DNA of 64,000 bases from Halomonas litopenaei (GTDB taxonomy: Bacteria > Pseudomonadota > Gammaproteobacteria > Pseudomonadales > Halomonadaceae): positions 1 through 64,000 of the forward strand of contig NZ_JAEKJT010000006.1 in the NCBI RefSeq assembly GCF_017303055.1, written 5' to 3'. The notes beneath the pieces were generated by a model that saw only the letters and a list, made by a program, of their open reading frames with translations, was not told the origin of the DNA and did no database searches. Both the position numbers and the translations under genes were made by a program. This document shows, one piece after another, positions 34,209 to 43,396 of the stretch. Position 1 is the stretch's first letter. Every line of letters begins with the position of its first letter.

Positions 34209-35795
34209 ATGACACTTGAAGGACACCAGTTGATCGGCTTCCGGTCGTTGGCAGGCGATGTTGGCGAACGCGGTATCGCCGCCATCAATCCCGCCTCGGG
34301 AGACATGCTGTCACCCACCTACCCCAGCGCGGGGGCCGCCGAGATCGAGCGAGCTTGCCAGCTGGCGGAAGATGCCTTCCTGCCATACCGACAGCTACCA
34401 CTTGCCGATCGAGCCCGCTTTCTGGACACCATCGCCGACCACATCGATGCCCTGGGTGATGCTCTGACCGAGCGCGCCATGGCCGAGACCGGCCTGCCCA
34501 AGGCCCGACTGGAAGGCGAGCGCGGCCGCACCTGCGGGCAGCTCCGGCTGTTCGCCGAGGTGCTGCGCAGTGGCGAATTCCTGGGCGTGCGCGTGGAGGA
34601 TGCCCTTCCTGAACGCACGCCCATGCCACGCCCAGCGCTGGCTCAGCAGCAGGTGCCAGTGGGTCCCGTGGCGGTATTTGGCGCCAGCAACTTCCCGCTG
34701 GCATTCTCAGTGGCAGGAGGCGACACCGCTTCTGCCCTCGCAGCGGGCTGTCCAGTGATCGTCAAGGCTCACTCCGCTCATCCAGGCACCTCGGAGCTGG
34801 TCGGACGTGCCGTTCAGCAAGCCGCGCGGGAGTGCGACATGCCCGAGGGAGTCTTCTCGCTGCTTTACGGCAGCGGCCGCGAACTCGGTCAGGGCTTGGT
34901 GCGGGACCCACGCATCCAGGCGGTTGGCTTCACCGGCTCACGCACTGGGGGTACTGCGCTGCTTCGCACCGCCCAGGCGCGCCCGCAGCCGATCCCGGTT
35001 TACGCCGAGATGAGCAGCATCAACCCTGTTTTGCTGTTGCCACACCAGCTGGAAACGGCAGCTGAGGATCTGGGTGAGGCCTTCGTCGCTTCTCTGACCA
35101 TGGGAGCCGGGCAGTTCTGCACCAACCCGGGCCTGATCCTGGCACTGTCCGGCCATGCCCTGGAACGCTTTGTCGACCAGGCCGGCAAGGCGATCAGAGA
35201 GGCGCGCCCCCAGTTGATGCTGACTCCTGGCATTCACGCCGCCTACCAGCAGGGCGTAGCCCAACTCGCCGATCAGCCGGACGTTGCCCTGGTCGCCAAG
35301 GGCAAGGACACCGGGCACCTCGCCTGCCCCTGCCAGCCGCACCTTTTCCGCACCAGCGCCAGCGCGTTCATCGGCAATGATGCACTGCACGACGAGGTGT
35401 TCGGCGCCTGCGCACTGATCGTCGAATGTGCGTCGGTAGAACAGATGACGCAGGTGCTGAGCGCCCTGGAGGGCCAGCTAACCGCCACGGTCCACCTGGA
35501 CCAGGCCGACCATGCGCTAGCCGAGCGGTTACTGCCACTGCTCGAACGCCGCGCTGGCCGCATCCTGTTCAACGGCTGGCCCACCGGCGTCGAGGTGTGT
35601 CACACCATGGTCCATGGCGGCCCCTGGCCCGCGACCTCCGACACGCGCACCACATCGGTGGGCAGTGCCGCTATCCAGCGTTTCTTGCGCCCGGTGTGCT
35701 ATCAGGCGCTGCCCGAGGCGCTGGCGCCGGACAGTCTCAAGGCCGACAACCCGCTGGGCCTGCCACGCCAGGTCAACGGCAAGCGCCAGGGCTAG
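34209..35795 (+). CDS. 2,5-dioxovalerate (alpha-ketoglutarate semialdehyde) dehydrogenase
   Basis: This 528-residue aldehyde dehydrogenase is of the ketoglutarate semialdehyde type, which makes 2-oxoglutarate at the end of oxidative pentose, uronate and glucarate/galactarate routes. Seen are [32 protein letters not shown], the Glu region AEMSSINP and the catalytic Cys in [10 protein letters not shown]. The late [24 protein letters not shown] block is characteristic of this subfamily. ATG 34209 lies six bases after AGGAG; the ATG at 34203 is too close. With the SDR before it and the divergent Tct system it forms a sugar-acid catabolic unit. Confidence 0.92.
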   Translation: MTLEGHQLIGFRSLAGDVGERGIAAINPASGDMLSPTYPSAGAAEIERACQLAEDAFLPYRQLPLADRARFLDTIADHIDALGDALTERAMAETGLPKARLEGERGRTCGQLRLFAEVLRSGEFLGVRVEDALPERTPMPRPALAQQQVPVGPVAVFGASNFPLAFSVAGGDTASALAAGCPVIVKAHSAHPGTSELVGRAVQQAARECDMPEGVFSLLYGSGRELGQGLVRDPRIQAVGFTGSRTGGTALLRTAQARPQPIPVYAEMSSINPVLLLPHQLETAAEDLGEAFVASLTMGAGQFCTNPGLILALSGHALERFVDQAGKAIREARPQLMLTPGIHAAYQQGVAQLADQPDVALVAKGKDTGHLACPCQPHLFRTSASAFIGNDALHDEVFGACALIVECASVEQMTQVLSALEGQLTATVHLDQADHALAERLLPLLERRAGRILFNGWPTGVEVCHTMVHGGPWPATSDTRTTSVGSAAIQRFLRPVCYQALPEALAPDSLKADNPLGLPRQVNGKRQG

Positions 35796-35871
35796 GCCTT
35801 TCGAAAGACAGGCCTAACCGCCACGCTTGCCAGGATCGCGGAACCCAAGAGAAGACCGCCACCACGAAGAC

Positions 35872-35904
35872 AAGAAGGCCCTCGCCACCGGCGAGGGCCT
35901 TCTT
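35872..35904. terminator. Strong bidirectional terminator hairpin
   Basis: AAGAAGGCCCTCGCC and GGCGAGGGCCTTCTT are perfectly complementary across an ACC loop. It lies between the convergent dehydrogenase and tctA (system 3) genes. Confidence 0.85.
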
Positions 35905-36067
35905 GTTGATAGCGGTCATCGGTGCCTGGCGGCCCATGGCCCCTTCTCGCTCCCCCCAAAGGCGAGTTGATTCAGCCACGGCCGTGCCTTCGGGGTCGTG
36001 CAACAAAACGCCTGACCCCGTCGACGTGACAGGATCAGGCGCGAAGGTATGCCAGGTATCGACGCCC

Positions 36068-37597
36068 TCAGCCGGTGCTTTCGCGACGTTTGAGCTGTAC
36101 TGGCTTGCGGATTGCCAGGAAGTAGACAAAGACGCCGGTCAGCACCAAGAAGAACAGGCTATCAGGCTGGGTCACAAACACCGTCAGGTCGCCATTGGAC
36201 AACGTCAGCGCACGCCGCAGGTACTCTTCCAGGCCTGGGCCGAGAATGAAACCCAGCAGCAGGGTTACCACCGGGTAGCCGTGCTTGCGCAGATAGAAGG
36301 CCAGCACCCCCATGATCAGGGTCATCATCATCTGGAAGGTGGAGTAAGTGGCCACATAGCTGCCCACCACTGCCAGCATGGCGATCGAGCCGAACAGCAC
36401 GTCGCGGCGAATGCGCACAATACGGATGAAGTACGGACCCAGCAGGTACATCGTCAACGGAATCAGGATCAAGGCGCTGAAGATCAGGGCCGCCAGCATC
36501 GGGGCGATTAACCCGGCCTGGGACTCCATCAACTGGGGTCCGGGCTGGATGCCGTTGATCACTAGCACGCCAAGCACGATCGCGGTAATCGGATCACCCG
36601 GTATACCGAAGGTCAGCATCGGCACCAGGGCACCGCCACACACCGCATTGTTGGCGCTTTCCGCTGCGGCAATTCCCTGGGGATTGCCCTTGCCGAAAGT
36701 GTCAGGCTCTTTCGAGGTACGTACCGCTTCCACGTAGGCCAGAAAGCCGCCCATGGAGCCACCTGCGCCGGGCAGGGTGCCGACCAGGTAGCCGATGGTC
36801 GAGGATTTCAGGTAGCAGGCGGCGCCGATACGACGAATCGCCGAGCGCGAAGGGATGAAGTCGCGACGGCGAATCTTTGCCACCCCCTTCAACTTCTCAC
36901 GAATACTCAAGGCCTTGTCGTTCTCGGCCAACTGGGTCAGTAGCTCACTGATCGCAAAGGTGCCGATAATGACGGGCATCAGATCGATACCTGCCGCCAG
37001 GTCACCGCTACCAAAGCTGAACCTGGCCACCGGCACCATGGCATCGAGCCCCACCGTCGCCAACATCAACCCGAGGCACGCGGCAATGCCGGCACGGCGG
37101 ACGTTGCCCCGCTGGGCAATGACAATCACGATCAGCGCAAACAGGATCAGCGCGCACTTGCCAGTGGTCTGCACCAGCAGCGACAGGTCAGCGATCAAGG
37201 GCGCCAGCAGCACCAGCAGCACCGCTCCGAAGACGCCCCCGATCATCGAGGCGAAGGAGGCATGCCCCAGCGCCAGAGGACCTTCGCCCCGCTGCTGCAT
37301 GGGATAGCCTTCCAGGGCGGTCATCATCGACGAGGGAGCACCGGGTATATTGATGGTAGTGGCGGTGATACTGCCGCCGCACATGCCGGCCATATAAATG
37401 CTGGCACAGGCCATCAGCGCGGTGGTCACGTCAAGGCTATAGGTCAGCGGCAGCAGCAGCGCCAACGCCAGGGTGGCGGTGAGTCCTGGAATCGCCGAAA
37501 ACACCGTGCCGATCAGAAAGCCGGCCACCACGTAGAACAGTACGGTGGGGTTGAGCAGCAGAGCAAAGCTCGCTACCACTTGTGTCAGAAAATCCAT
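36068..37597 (-). CDS. tctA: TctA large permease subunit, system 3
   Basis: This is a 509-residue TctA-family membrane protein with about 12 helices. Diagnostic text: FSAIPGLTATLALALLLPLTY, ATTINIPGAPSSMMTALEGYPM, GTLPGAGGSMGGFLAYVEA and TFGIPGDPITAIVLGVLVING. It is the ion-coupled permease for the TctC at 38411. tctB ends 3 bases upstream, so the two are cotranscribed. It is clearly different in sequence from the other two TctA proteins of the window, hence a different cargo is likely. Confidence 0.93.
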   Translation of the reverse strand: MDFLTQVVASFALLLNPTVLFYVVAGFLIGTVFSAIPGLTATLALALLLPLTYSLDVTTALMACASIYMAGMCGGSITATTINIPGAPSSMMTALEGYPMQQRGEGPLALGHASFASMIGGVFGAVLLVLLAPLIADLSLLVQTTGKCALILFALIVIVIAQRGNVRRAGIAACLGLMLATVGLDAMVPVARFSFGSGDLAAGIDLMPVIIGTFAISELLTQLAENDKALSIREKLKGVAKIRRRDFIPSRSAIRRIGAACYLKSSTIGYLVGTLPGAGGSMGGFLAYVEAVRTSKEPDTFGKGNPQGIAAAESANNAVCGGALVPMLTFGIPGDPITAIVLGVLVINGIQPGPQLMESQAGLIAPMLAALIFSALILIPLTMYLLGPYFIRIVRIRRDVLFGSIAMLAVVGSYVATYSTFQMMMTLIMGVLAFYLRKHGYPVVTLLLGFILGPGLEEYLRRALTLSNGDLTVFVTQPDSLFFLVLTGVFVYFLAIRKPVQLKRRESTG

Positions 37598-37600
37598 GGC

Positions 37601-38110
37601 TCACCCCCATAGCGCCGGTAGACGTACATTGAAAATCTGCTGGAACAGCAGGTAGCCCACCCCAGTGATGGCCATGGCGATCGCTACCTTCGACAGCCAC
37701 CTATCGACGCCAGAGAACAGCATCATCACCGTCAGCACGTAGATCAGGGTAGACAGCAGGTAGCCAATCCCCTGAAAGGCCAGGACATACACCAGCGTTG
37801 CGAGCATCAATAGAAGCTCAGGCGAAAAGCGAAGTGCCCGCGCTTGCACCGTCGCTTGCGATGCGTCCGAGGCTGTCGCTGCAAGGTTCTCGTGAACCGC
37901 AGAACGCCATTGCAACAGGCACAGCACGCTCGCCAGCGCACCTATCAGTAAAGGAAAGAAGGACGGCGTCAGCTTGCCGTTTTGCAGCGGTGGCCCCATG
38001 GTCAAGGTGACGATGAGGTAACCGAGCGACATCAGCGCCAGGACACCATGAAAGCAGGCGGCGCCGGTGCCCAGTGCACGCGCCATCGTGGGGACAGAAA
38101 ATCGGGACAT
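37601..38110 (-). CDS. tctB: TctB small permease subunit, system 3
   Basis: This 169-residue four-helix membrane protein fits TctB in size and helix layout (GKLTPSFFPLLIGALASVLCLL early, FQGIGYLLSTLIYVLTVMMLF late). ATG 38110 is chosen because GAGAGG lies just upstream and because the longer frame runs into a repeat element (38191-38341). It is three bases from tctA. About 300 bases, including that repeat element, separate it from tctC. Confidence 0.87.
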   Translation of the reverse strand: MSRFSVPTMARALGTGAACFHGVLALMSLGYLIVTLTMGPPLQNGKLTPSFFPLLIGALASVLCLLQWRSAVHENLAATASDASQATVQARALRFSPELLLMLATLVYVLAFQGIGYLLSTLIYVLTVMMLFSGVDRWLSKVAIAMAITGVGYLLFQQIFNVRLPALWG

Positions 38111-38190
38111 AGGGAACCTCTCTCGGCCCCCGCAACCAGGAGCCGACCACACAATGATCATTGGGTAGGAACGGAAACGGACAGCGACGT

Positions 38191-38341
38191 AAGGGAAACA
38201 CTGCATACATGCCTGCGCGGACGAGTCGCTGCGTTGCGCGCTGCTCGAACTCCTCACCTATACCGCATAGGCTCCGGGTGCTGCGCTGCGGGCGCCTAGC
38301 CTCTCATTGCGCTCGGCTGATGTATTCAGCGCTTCCCAAGG
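38191..38341. repeat. Dispersed inverted-repeat element, copy C
   Basis: The left end is AAGGGAAACACTGCATACAT. The reverse complement of the right end is TTGGGAAGCGCTGAATACAT. The middle is rich in GCGC and differs from copy A. It sits inside the tctC-tctB spacer of system 3, where it may affect expression of the permease genes. Confidence 0.72.
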
Positions 38342-38410
38342 TCCTCTGATCCGTTTCCGTGGGTGGCAATCGGCGAAGATCGCCAGATGCTGGCGACCTT
38401 CGCGTCAGGC

Positions 38411-39418
38411 TTACAGGTTCAGCTCATCCATCGCGGCAAAGGTTCTCTGCTGGTAGCTGGCGATCCAGTCGTCGACCTCCTCGCTGCCCAGCCACCCTGG
38501 CGTCACTCCAATGCTGGTGACCCACTGCTGGAACTCATCACTTTCGTAGGCGTCCTGATAGGCGGACTCCAGCGTGTCGATCACGTCCTCGGGTGTATTC
38601 GCGGGGGCCGCCAGGACAATGAAACTGCCGGTCTCGAGATCGATGCCAAACTCAGAGATCGGCGGGACCTCCGGGTACGCAGGATTCTGTGAACCGGACA
38701 GTTCGACCACACCCAGCGCATCGCCGGAGGACAGGATGCCGGAGAAGTCTCCCAGGCTCGAAATCGCTCCGTCGATTTCTCCGGACAACAGGGCTTCGGC
38801 CTCCGCAGTGGAGGATCCCGGATAGGAGATCACGTTGAAGCTCACCCCGGTCGCGGCCTCCAGTCGGCGCACCGCCAGGTAAGGACCAGACCCTTCCGGC
38901 GCTACACCAATGCGCACAGTACCGGGGTTTGCTCGGGCCGCCTCGATCAGCTCTTCGTAGGAGCCGTAACCAGACTGCTTCGACACCACGATGGCATCGG
39001 CCTCCTGGGTCACACGGGCGAAGGGTTCAAGCTTATCCAGCGAGTAGCCCGGGACCATATTGCCCCGCGGCAAGGTCACCACGCTATCGTAGGTCAGCAC
39101 TCCGATGGTGTGGCCATCAGGACGCGCCTTGGCCAACTGCATCAGGCCGGTCGCGGTGACAGCACCACCGATATTCTCGACGTAGACAGAGGTCGGCAGC
39201 GCCTGCTCGGCCAGATTACTGATCTTGCGCGAGATGGCATCGGCACCACCTCCCGCCGGCCACGGCACGATCATTCGCACGTCGCGCTGGGGGAAGTCGG
39301 CCTGGGCCACAGGCACGGCGACTGCGGCAGCCAGGAGAACACTTGCCAGGGTACCCCCGGTCGTGACGGAAGCAAGGCGTGACCACTGGCGAGTCGAGAG
39401 CAAGGTGTGAGCAGTCAT
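38411..39418 (-). CDS. tctC: TctC-family periplasmic receptor, system 3
   Basis: This is a 335-residue receptor with a long but typical signal peptide (basic start, then TLASVLLAAAVAVPVAQA). The family motif is FPQRDVRMIVPWPAGGGADAISRKIS, followed by NIGGAVTATGLMQLAKARPDGHTIG. ATG 39418 has AAAGGAG well placed. It delivers its ligand to the TctAB encoded downstream. It shares direction with the RraA-like gene 108 bases upstream and is likely in the same operon. Confidence 0.92.
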   Translation of the reverse strand: MTAHTLLSTRQWSRLASVTTGGTLASVLLAAAVAVPVAQADFPQRDVRMIVPWPAGGGADAISRKISNLAEQALPTSVYVENIGGAVTATGLMQLAKARPDGHTIGVLTYDSVVTLPRGNMVPGYSLDKLEPFARVTQEADAIVVSKQSGYGSYEELIEAARANPGTVRIGVAPEGSGPYLAVRRLEAATGVSFNVISYPGSSTAEAEALLSGEIDGAISSLGDFSGILSSGDALGVVELSGSQNPAYPEVPPISEFGIDLETGSFIVLAAPANTPEDVIDTLESAYQDAYESDEFQQWVTSIGVTPGWLGSEEVDDWIASYQQRTFAAMDELNL

Positions 39419-39526
39419 GGCGGCTCCTTTCATTATTGATTGTGATAGTCGAATGAGTGGCCACTGGAAGTGACCAGTCATCGTGTTGCAGTGAGGCGTC
39501 AGCGCGGCTGCATCAGTGCTGCAACC

Positions 39527-40270
39527 TCAACGCGACTGCTGCTGACGCAGGTAGGCCTGATACTCCTCCTGGGCCTGCTCGTTGGGCGGGTAAAGGCCGA
39601 TGACCTTGGCCCCAGCGCTGACTTTCTCAAGCACGTAGGCCTCGAAGGCCTCCATACCGGCCGCCTCTTCTGCAACTTCATCAGCCAGCTCCAGCGGAAT
39701 GACCATGACGCCGTCACCATCACCCACCAGGACATCGCCCGGGTAGACCGGGACGCCGCCACAGCCGATGGGCTGCTGGATGTCCACGGCATGGTGCTTG
39801 GTCAGGTTGGTCGGGGCACTGGGCTTGGTACAGAACACCGGCATCGACATGGTCTCGGCGTACTCCGAGTCACGCACCCCCGCGTCGGACACAAAGCCCG
39901 CGCACTCGCGCACCTGTAACCGGGTCAACAGGATGCTCCCGGCACTGGCGGCGCTGGCATCCTGACGGCAGTCGGACACCAGAACACGCCCCGGTGGCAC
40001 TGTCTCGACGGCCAGGCGCTGGGGATGCTCTGGATCACGAAACGCAGCGACCGTGTCGAGATCTTCCCGGGCCGGGATATAGCGCAGTGTGTACGCCTGC
40101 CCCACCATCTTGACCTGGGCAGTGTTCATACGCCCGACGTTCTGGATGTAGGTATTTTTCAGGCCACGCTTGTGCAGCAAGGTGTGCAGCGATGCCGTCG
40201 ACGCGCGCATCAGGCGCTCACGGGTCAGGCTGGACAACTCGGGGTGGGGGTAATCGTTGATGATGCTCAT
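39527..40270 (-). CDS. RraA-like / HMG-aldolase-family protein
   Basis: This 247-residue protein is of the RraA / 4-hydroxy-4-methyl-2-oxoglutarate aldolase fold. Seen are the GxA-type segment VKMVGQAYTLRY, DCRQDASAASAGSILLTRLQVRECAGFVSDAGVRDSE (the divalent-metal and substrate loop, with the RD pair), and GGVPVYPGDVLVGDGDGVMVIP. Family members cleave 4-hydroxy-2-oxo acids to pyruvate or oxaloacetate, or decarboxylate oxaloacetate; others bind RNase E. With a Tct operon and KduD beside it, a catabolic lyase for a sugar-acid intermediate is more likely than RNase control. The start at 40270 has a weak ribosome site. Confidence 0.82.
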   Translation of the reverse strand: MSIINDYPHPELSSLTRERLMRASTASLHTLLHKRGLKNTYIQNVGRMNTAQVKMVGQAYTLRYIPAREDLDTVAAFRDPEHPQRLAVETVPPGRVLVSDCRQDASAASAGSILLTRLQVRECAGFVSDAGVRDSEYAETMSMPVFCTKPSAPTNLTKHHAVDIQQPIGCGGVPVYPGDVLVGDGDGVMVIPLELADEVAEEAAGMEAFEAYVLEKVSAGAKVIGLYPPNEQAQEEYQAYLRQQQSR

Positions 40271-40657
40271 GGGCTTCGCCTGTTCTGGGCCCACCGGGCC
40301 GGTAAGTGACGTGGTCACTATAGAAATCGCCCTGCCGCTTTTCAAACAACTTTTTACAACTTATCTATCCCCACACCTCTTCAGAGCCAAGAAGCATGTT
40401 ACATCGCTTTCAACATCAATCACCAAAACGCTGAAATAAAACATTTTTTACGTAAAAATAGCACGCCAGATAGCGACGCCATCCTGGCGATTAGACATAG
40501 GTATAACAAGGCAATATTTGTATTAACCCAGGCCGTGGAGTCGACACGACGTCTGCTCCCACCCCCTACGGATGGATCGCAGATGGCACCTCACCATGTC
40601 GAGATGAGAAGCTGCTCTTCACCACCAACGGATACACCAGGCTCAAGGAGACACAGG
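40271..40657. promoter_or_regulatory. Divergent regulatory region (RraA-like / kduD)
   Basis: This is a gene-free, AT-rich 390-base stretch. TTACAACTTAT at 40354-40364 is identical to an 11-mer at 33064-33074 in the other sugar-acid promoter region, suggesting one regulator serves both. No terminator or RNA gene is visible. Confidence 0.4.
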
Positions 40658-41422
40658 ATGACAATGCTTAGCCACTTTTCCCTGACTGGACAGACGGCGC
40701 TGGTAACAGGGGCTCGCAGAGGCATCGGCGCGGCCATGGCGCTGGCCTTGGCTGAAGCCGGTGCCGATATCATCGGCATCAGCGCCAGCATGGCCAGCGA
40801 TGGCGACGAGCTGGGTGAACAGGTGCGCAAGCTGGGACGACGTTTCGAGGGTATCGCCTGCGACCTGTCTGACCGCAAGGCGCTGATGACGCTGGTGGAG
40901 GGACTTGGTGAGCGACGTATCGATATCCTGATCAACAACGCCGGCACCATCGAGCGCGCGCCAGCCCATGACCACTCGGACGCGCTGTGGGACCGGGTGA
41001 TCGACATCAATCTAAGTGCACCTTTCGTGTTGACCCGGGAGATCGGTCGACACATGGTCGACAGGGGCAGCGGCAAGATCATCTTCACTGCTTCACTGCT
41101 GTCGTTTCAGGGCGGCATCACGGTACCGGGATACGCCGCCAGCAAGGGCGGCATTGCCCAGCTGACCAAGGCCTTCGCCAATGAATGGGCGGCCCATGGC
41201 GTGAACGTCAATGCCATCGCGCCAGGGTATATCGCCACCGACAACACCCAGGCACTGCGGGAAGATTCCGACAGATCCCGCGACATCCTGGCACGAATCC
41301 CCGCTGGACGCTGGGGCAGTCCCGATGACTTCAAGGGACCTGTCGTATTTCTCGCCTCCCGCGCCTCGGACTATATGCACGGCACCGTCATGACGGTCGA
41401 TGGAGGATGGATGGGGCGGTAA
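40658..41422 (+). CDS. kduD: 2-dehydro-3-deoxy-D-gluconate 5-dehydrogenase (KduD)
   Basis: This 254-residue SDR matches KduD closely: FSLTGQTALVTGARRGIG at the start, FTASLLSFQGGITVPGYAASKGG (Ser, Tyr, Lys active site), NVNAIAPGYIATDNTQALR, and the signature RIPAGRWGSPDDFKGPVVFLAS ending VDGGWMGR. KduD interconverts 2-keto-3-deoxygluconate and the diketo uronate derived from pectin, alginate-like or glycosaminoglycan oligomers. ATG 40658 follows AAGGAG. It is divergent from the RraA-like/TctCBA operon, which makes an unsaturated uronate or related acid a fair guess for that transporter's cargo. No KduI or polysaccharide lyase is in the window. Confidence 0.9.
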   Translation: MTMLSHFSLTGQTALVTGARRGIGAAMALALAEAGADIIGISASMASDGDELGEQVRKLGRRFEGIACDLSDRKALMTLVEGLGERRIDILINNAGTIERAPAHDHSDALWDRVIDINLSAPFVLTREIGRHMVDRGSGKIIFTASLLSFQGGITVPGYAASKGGIAQLTKAFANEWAAHGVNVNAIAPGYIATDNTQALREDSDRSRDILARIPAGRWGSPDDFKGPVVFLASRASDYMHGTVMTVDGGWMGR

Positions 41423-41482
41423 CGACAGCCCTACAAGGTGGATCCAGGCGGGTCGCCCACACGACGCCCGCGATGCAGCCTC

Positions 41483-42409
41483 CTAACGCACGCGCTTTGC
41501 CGCTAGCCCCTCGCGCAGGGCCCGGGTGTACACGTCAGGAAACTCCTGGATCAACCAGCTCATCAGCGCGCGCACTCGCTCAAGCTGATAGCGATGGGGC
41601 GGGCAGACCAGCGACAAGGGAGTCGTATCAGACCAATCAGGTAACACCTCGACTAGGTCACCCCGGGCGATGTCCGCCTCGACGTAGACATCGACCAAGC
41701 GGGTGACACCAAGGCCAGACAACGCGGCTTGACGCATCGCATGGCCACTGACGATCTTGAAGCCTCCGCGGGCCTGCACTACCCGCTGCTGATCCCCCCG
41801 CTTCAATAACCAGTGATCAACGCTCCCGTAGATCAACGGCAGCCCCTGCAAATCTTCGGGCCTGCGCACAGGTGCGTGTTGCTCAAGCAACTCCGGACTT
41901 GCCACATAGCGCGTGGTGACCTGGTGCAGCCGCCTGGCCACCAGCGTGGAGTCTTCCAGCTCACCCATGCGCATCACCAGATCGTAGCGGCTCGTCAGCA
42001 GGTCTACCCGCAGGCTGGAGAAGTCCAACTCCACCTCGACCCCGGGATTCGCCTGCTGGAACCGAAACACCAGCGGTGCAATGAGTTCTTCGCCTACCAG
42101 ACCACCCACCGCGTTCATTCGAATCACGCCCTTGAGTTCTCGCGTCGACTGCATGGCCCACTCGGTGGCCGCATCGAGCTGCTGAAACGCCAGAGTCGCG
42201 CGCTCGAAGTACCCCTCCCCCACGCTGGTGAGGCGCAAGCGGCGCGTGGTGCGGTGAAGCAACTGCACCTTGAGCGCGCGTTCCAGCTCGGTGATCTGCT
42301 GGCTGAGGTTCGCCTTGGACTGGCCAGAAGCATGGGCTGCCGCGGTAAAACTGCCGTGCTCAGCGACCAGCAGAAAGGCACGCGTCCAGCGCCAAGGGAT
42401 ATCGTTCAT
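41483..42409 (-). CDS. LysR-family regulator (DsdC/AaeR-like architecture)
   Basis: This is a 308-residue LysR-type regulator. The helix-turn-helix is FLLVAEHGSFTAAAHASGQSKANLSQQITELE, with the wing HRTTRRLRLTSVGEGYFERA. The effector domain includes MNAVGGLVGEELIAPLV and ASPELLEQHAPVRRPEDL, like the large subgroup that controls neighbouring SDR or efflux genes. ATG 42409 fits the usual N-terminus. It is convergent with kduD and divergent from the SDR gene at 42531, which is its most likely target. Confidence 0.9.
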   Translation of the reverse strand: MNDIPWRWTRAFLLVAEHGSFTAAAHASGQSKANLSQQITELERALKVQLLHRTTRRLRLTSVGEGYFERATLAFQQLDAATEWAMQSTRELKGVIRMNAVGGLVGEELIAPLVFRFQQANPGVEVELDFSSLRVDLLTSRYDLVMRMGELEDSTLVARRLHQVTTRYVASPELLEQHAPVRRPEDLQGLPLIYGSVDHWLLKRGDQQRVVQARGGFKIVSGHAMRQAALSGLGVTRLVDVYVEADIARGDLVEVLPDWSDTTPLSLVCPPHRYQLERVRALMSWLIQEFPDVYTRALREGLAAKRVR

Positions 42410-42530
42410 AAAATGTGAACAGTCATTTTGCAATGGATGGATTTTTCATCATAGCGGCAAGCCCCAGAATACGCCCCTGTCGATTCACAAAGGCCGTCTC
42501 GCACGGCTTTTCACACGCAAAGGTGACACC

Positions 42531-43253
42531 ATGACCAAGCCCCTCGTTGTCATTACCGGAGCCTCTTCTGGCATCGGTGCCGCAATCGCCCGCCATTTCT
42601 CCAGCGCCGGACACCCCTTGCTGTTGCTGGCGCGCCGACTCGAACCCATGCAAGCGATGAACCTTCCTGACAGCCTGTGCCGACAGGTCGATGTGACCGA
42701 CCCATCCGCCCTGGCCAACGCCATTGGCGAGGCCGAGAAGACATTCGGGCCCACGGACCTGTTGGTCAACAACGCGGGGGTCATGTTGCTGGGCCAGCTC
42801 GCGACTCAGGATGCAGCAGAGTGGAAGCGAATGCTCGACGTCAACGTGCTGGGCCTGTTGCATGGAACCCAAGCCGTGCTGGCCGCCATGTGTGAACGCG
42901 GTGCGGGTACCATTCTCAATATCAGTTCCATCGCCGGCAAGAAGAGCTTCCCCAACCACGCGGCTTACGTTGGCAGCAAGTTCGCGGCGAGTGCCATCAG
43001 CGAAAACCTGCGTGAAGAAGTGGCCGACAGTGGCGTCCGCGTCATGGCCATTCATCCAGGCGCGGTCGATACGGAGTTACTGGGACACACCACAGACCCC
43101 GACATCATAGAAGGCTACGAACAGTGGAAAGCCTCCATGGGAGGCGTACTGCATGCCGATGATATCGCCGCAGCCGCGCTCTACATGTATCAGCAGCCTC
43201 AGCATATCAACATCCGCGACGTGACCATCGCGGCAACGCGACAGCCCGCCTGA
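42531..43253 (+). CDS. NADP-type SDR oxidoreductase
   Basis: This is a 240-residue classical SDR with VITGASSGIGAA, LLVNNAGVM, the catalytic Ser in NISSIAGKKSF, and YVGSK. An Arg in LLARR after the second strand favours NADP. Overall it resembles the YdfG-like SDR group. The ATG follows AAAGGTG. It is divergent from the LysR gene, 121 bases away, a common regulator-target pair. No substrate can be assigned. Confidence 0.88.
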   Translation: MTKPLVVITGASSGIGAAIARHFSSAGHPLLLLARRLEPMQAMNLPDSLCRQVDVTDPSALANAIGEAEKTFGPTDLLVNNAGVMLLGQLATQDAAEWKRMLDVNVLGLLHGTQAVLAAMCERGAGTILNISSIAGKKSFPNHAAYVGSKFAASAISENLREEVADSGVRVMAIHPGAVDTELLGHTTDPDIIEGYEQWKASMGGVLHADDIAAAALYMYQQPQHINIRDVTIAATRQPA

Positions 43254-43323
43254 TGGCCACGACGTTGCTCGTAGGTACGGCATAGGTACGGCCTCAGAGT
43301 TCGATGTGTGCCGCTGACGTAAA

Positions 43324-43362
43324 AAAGCCCCTCTGCAGCGTAACGGCAGAGGGGCTTTGGTC
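43324..43362. terminator. Bidirectional Rho-independent terminator
   Basis: AAAGCCCCTCTGC and GCAGAGGGGCTTT pair perfectly, with A and T runs at the ends. It lies between the convergent SDR and ycaO genes. Confidence 0.88.
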
Positions 43363-43396
43363 ATCTGGCCTCATTGAACTCGCAGTCGCCGCCGAG

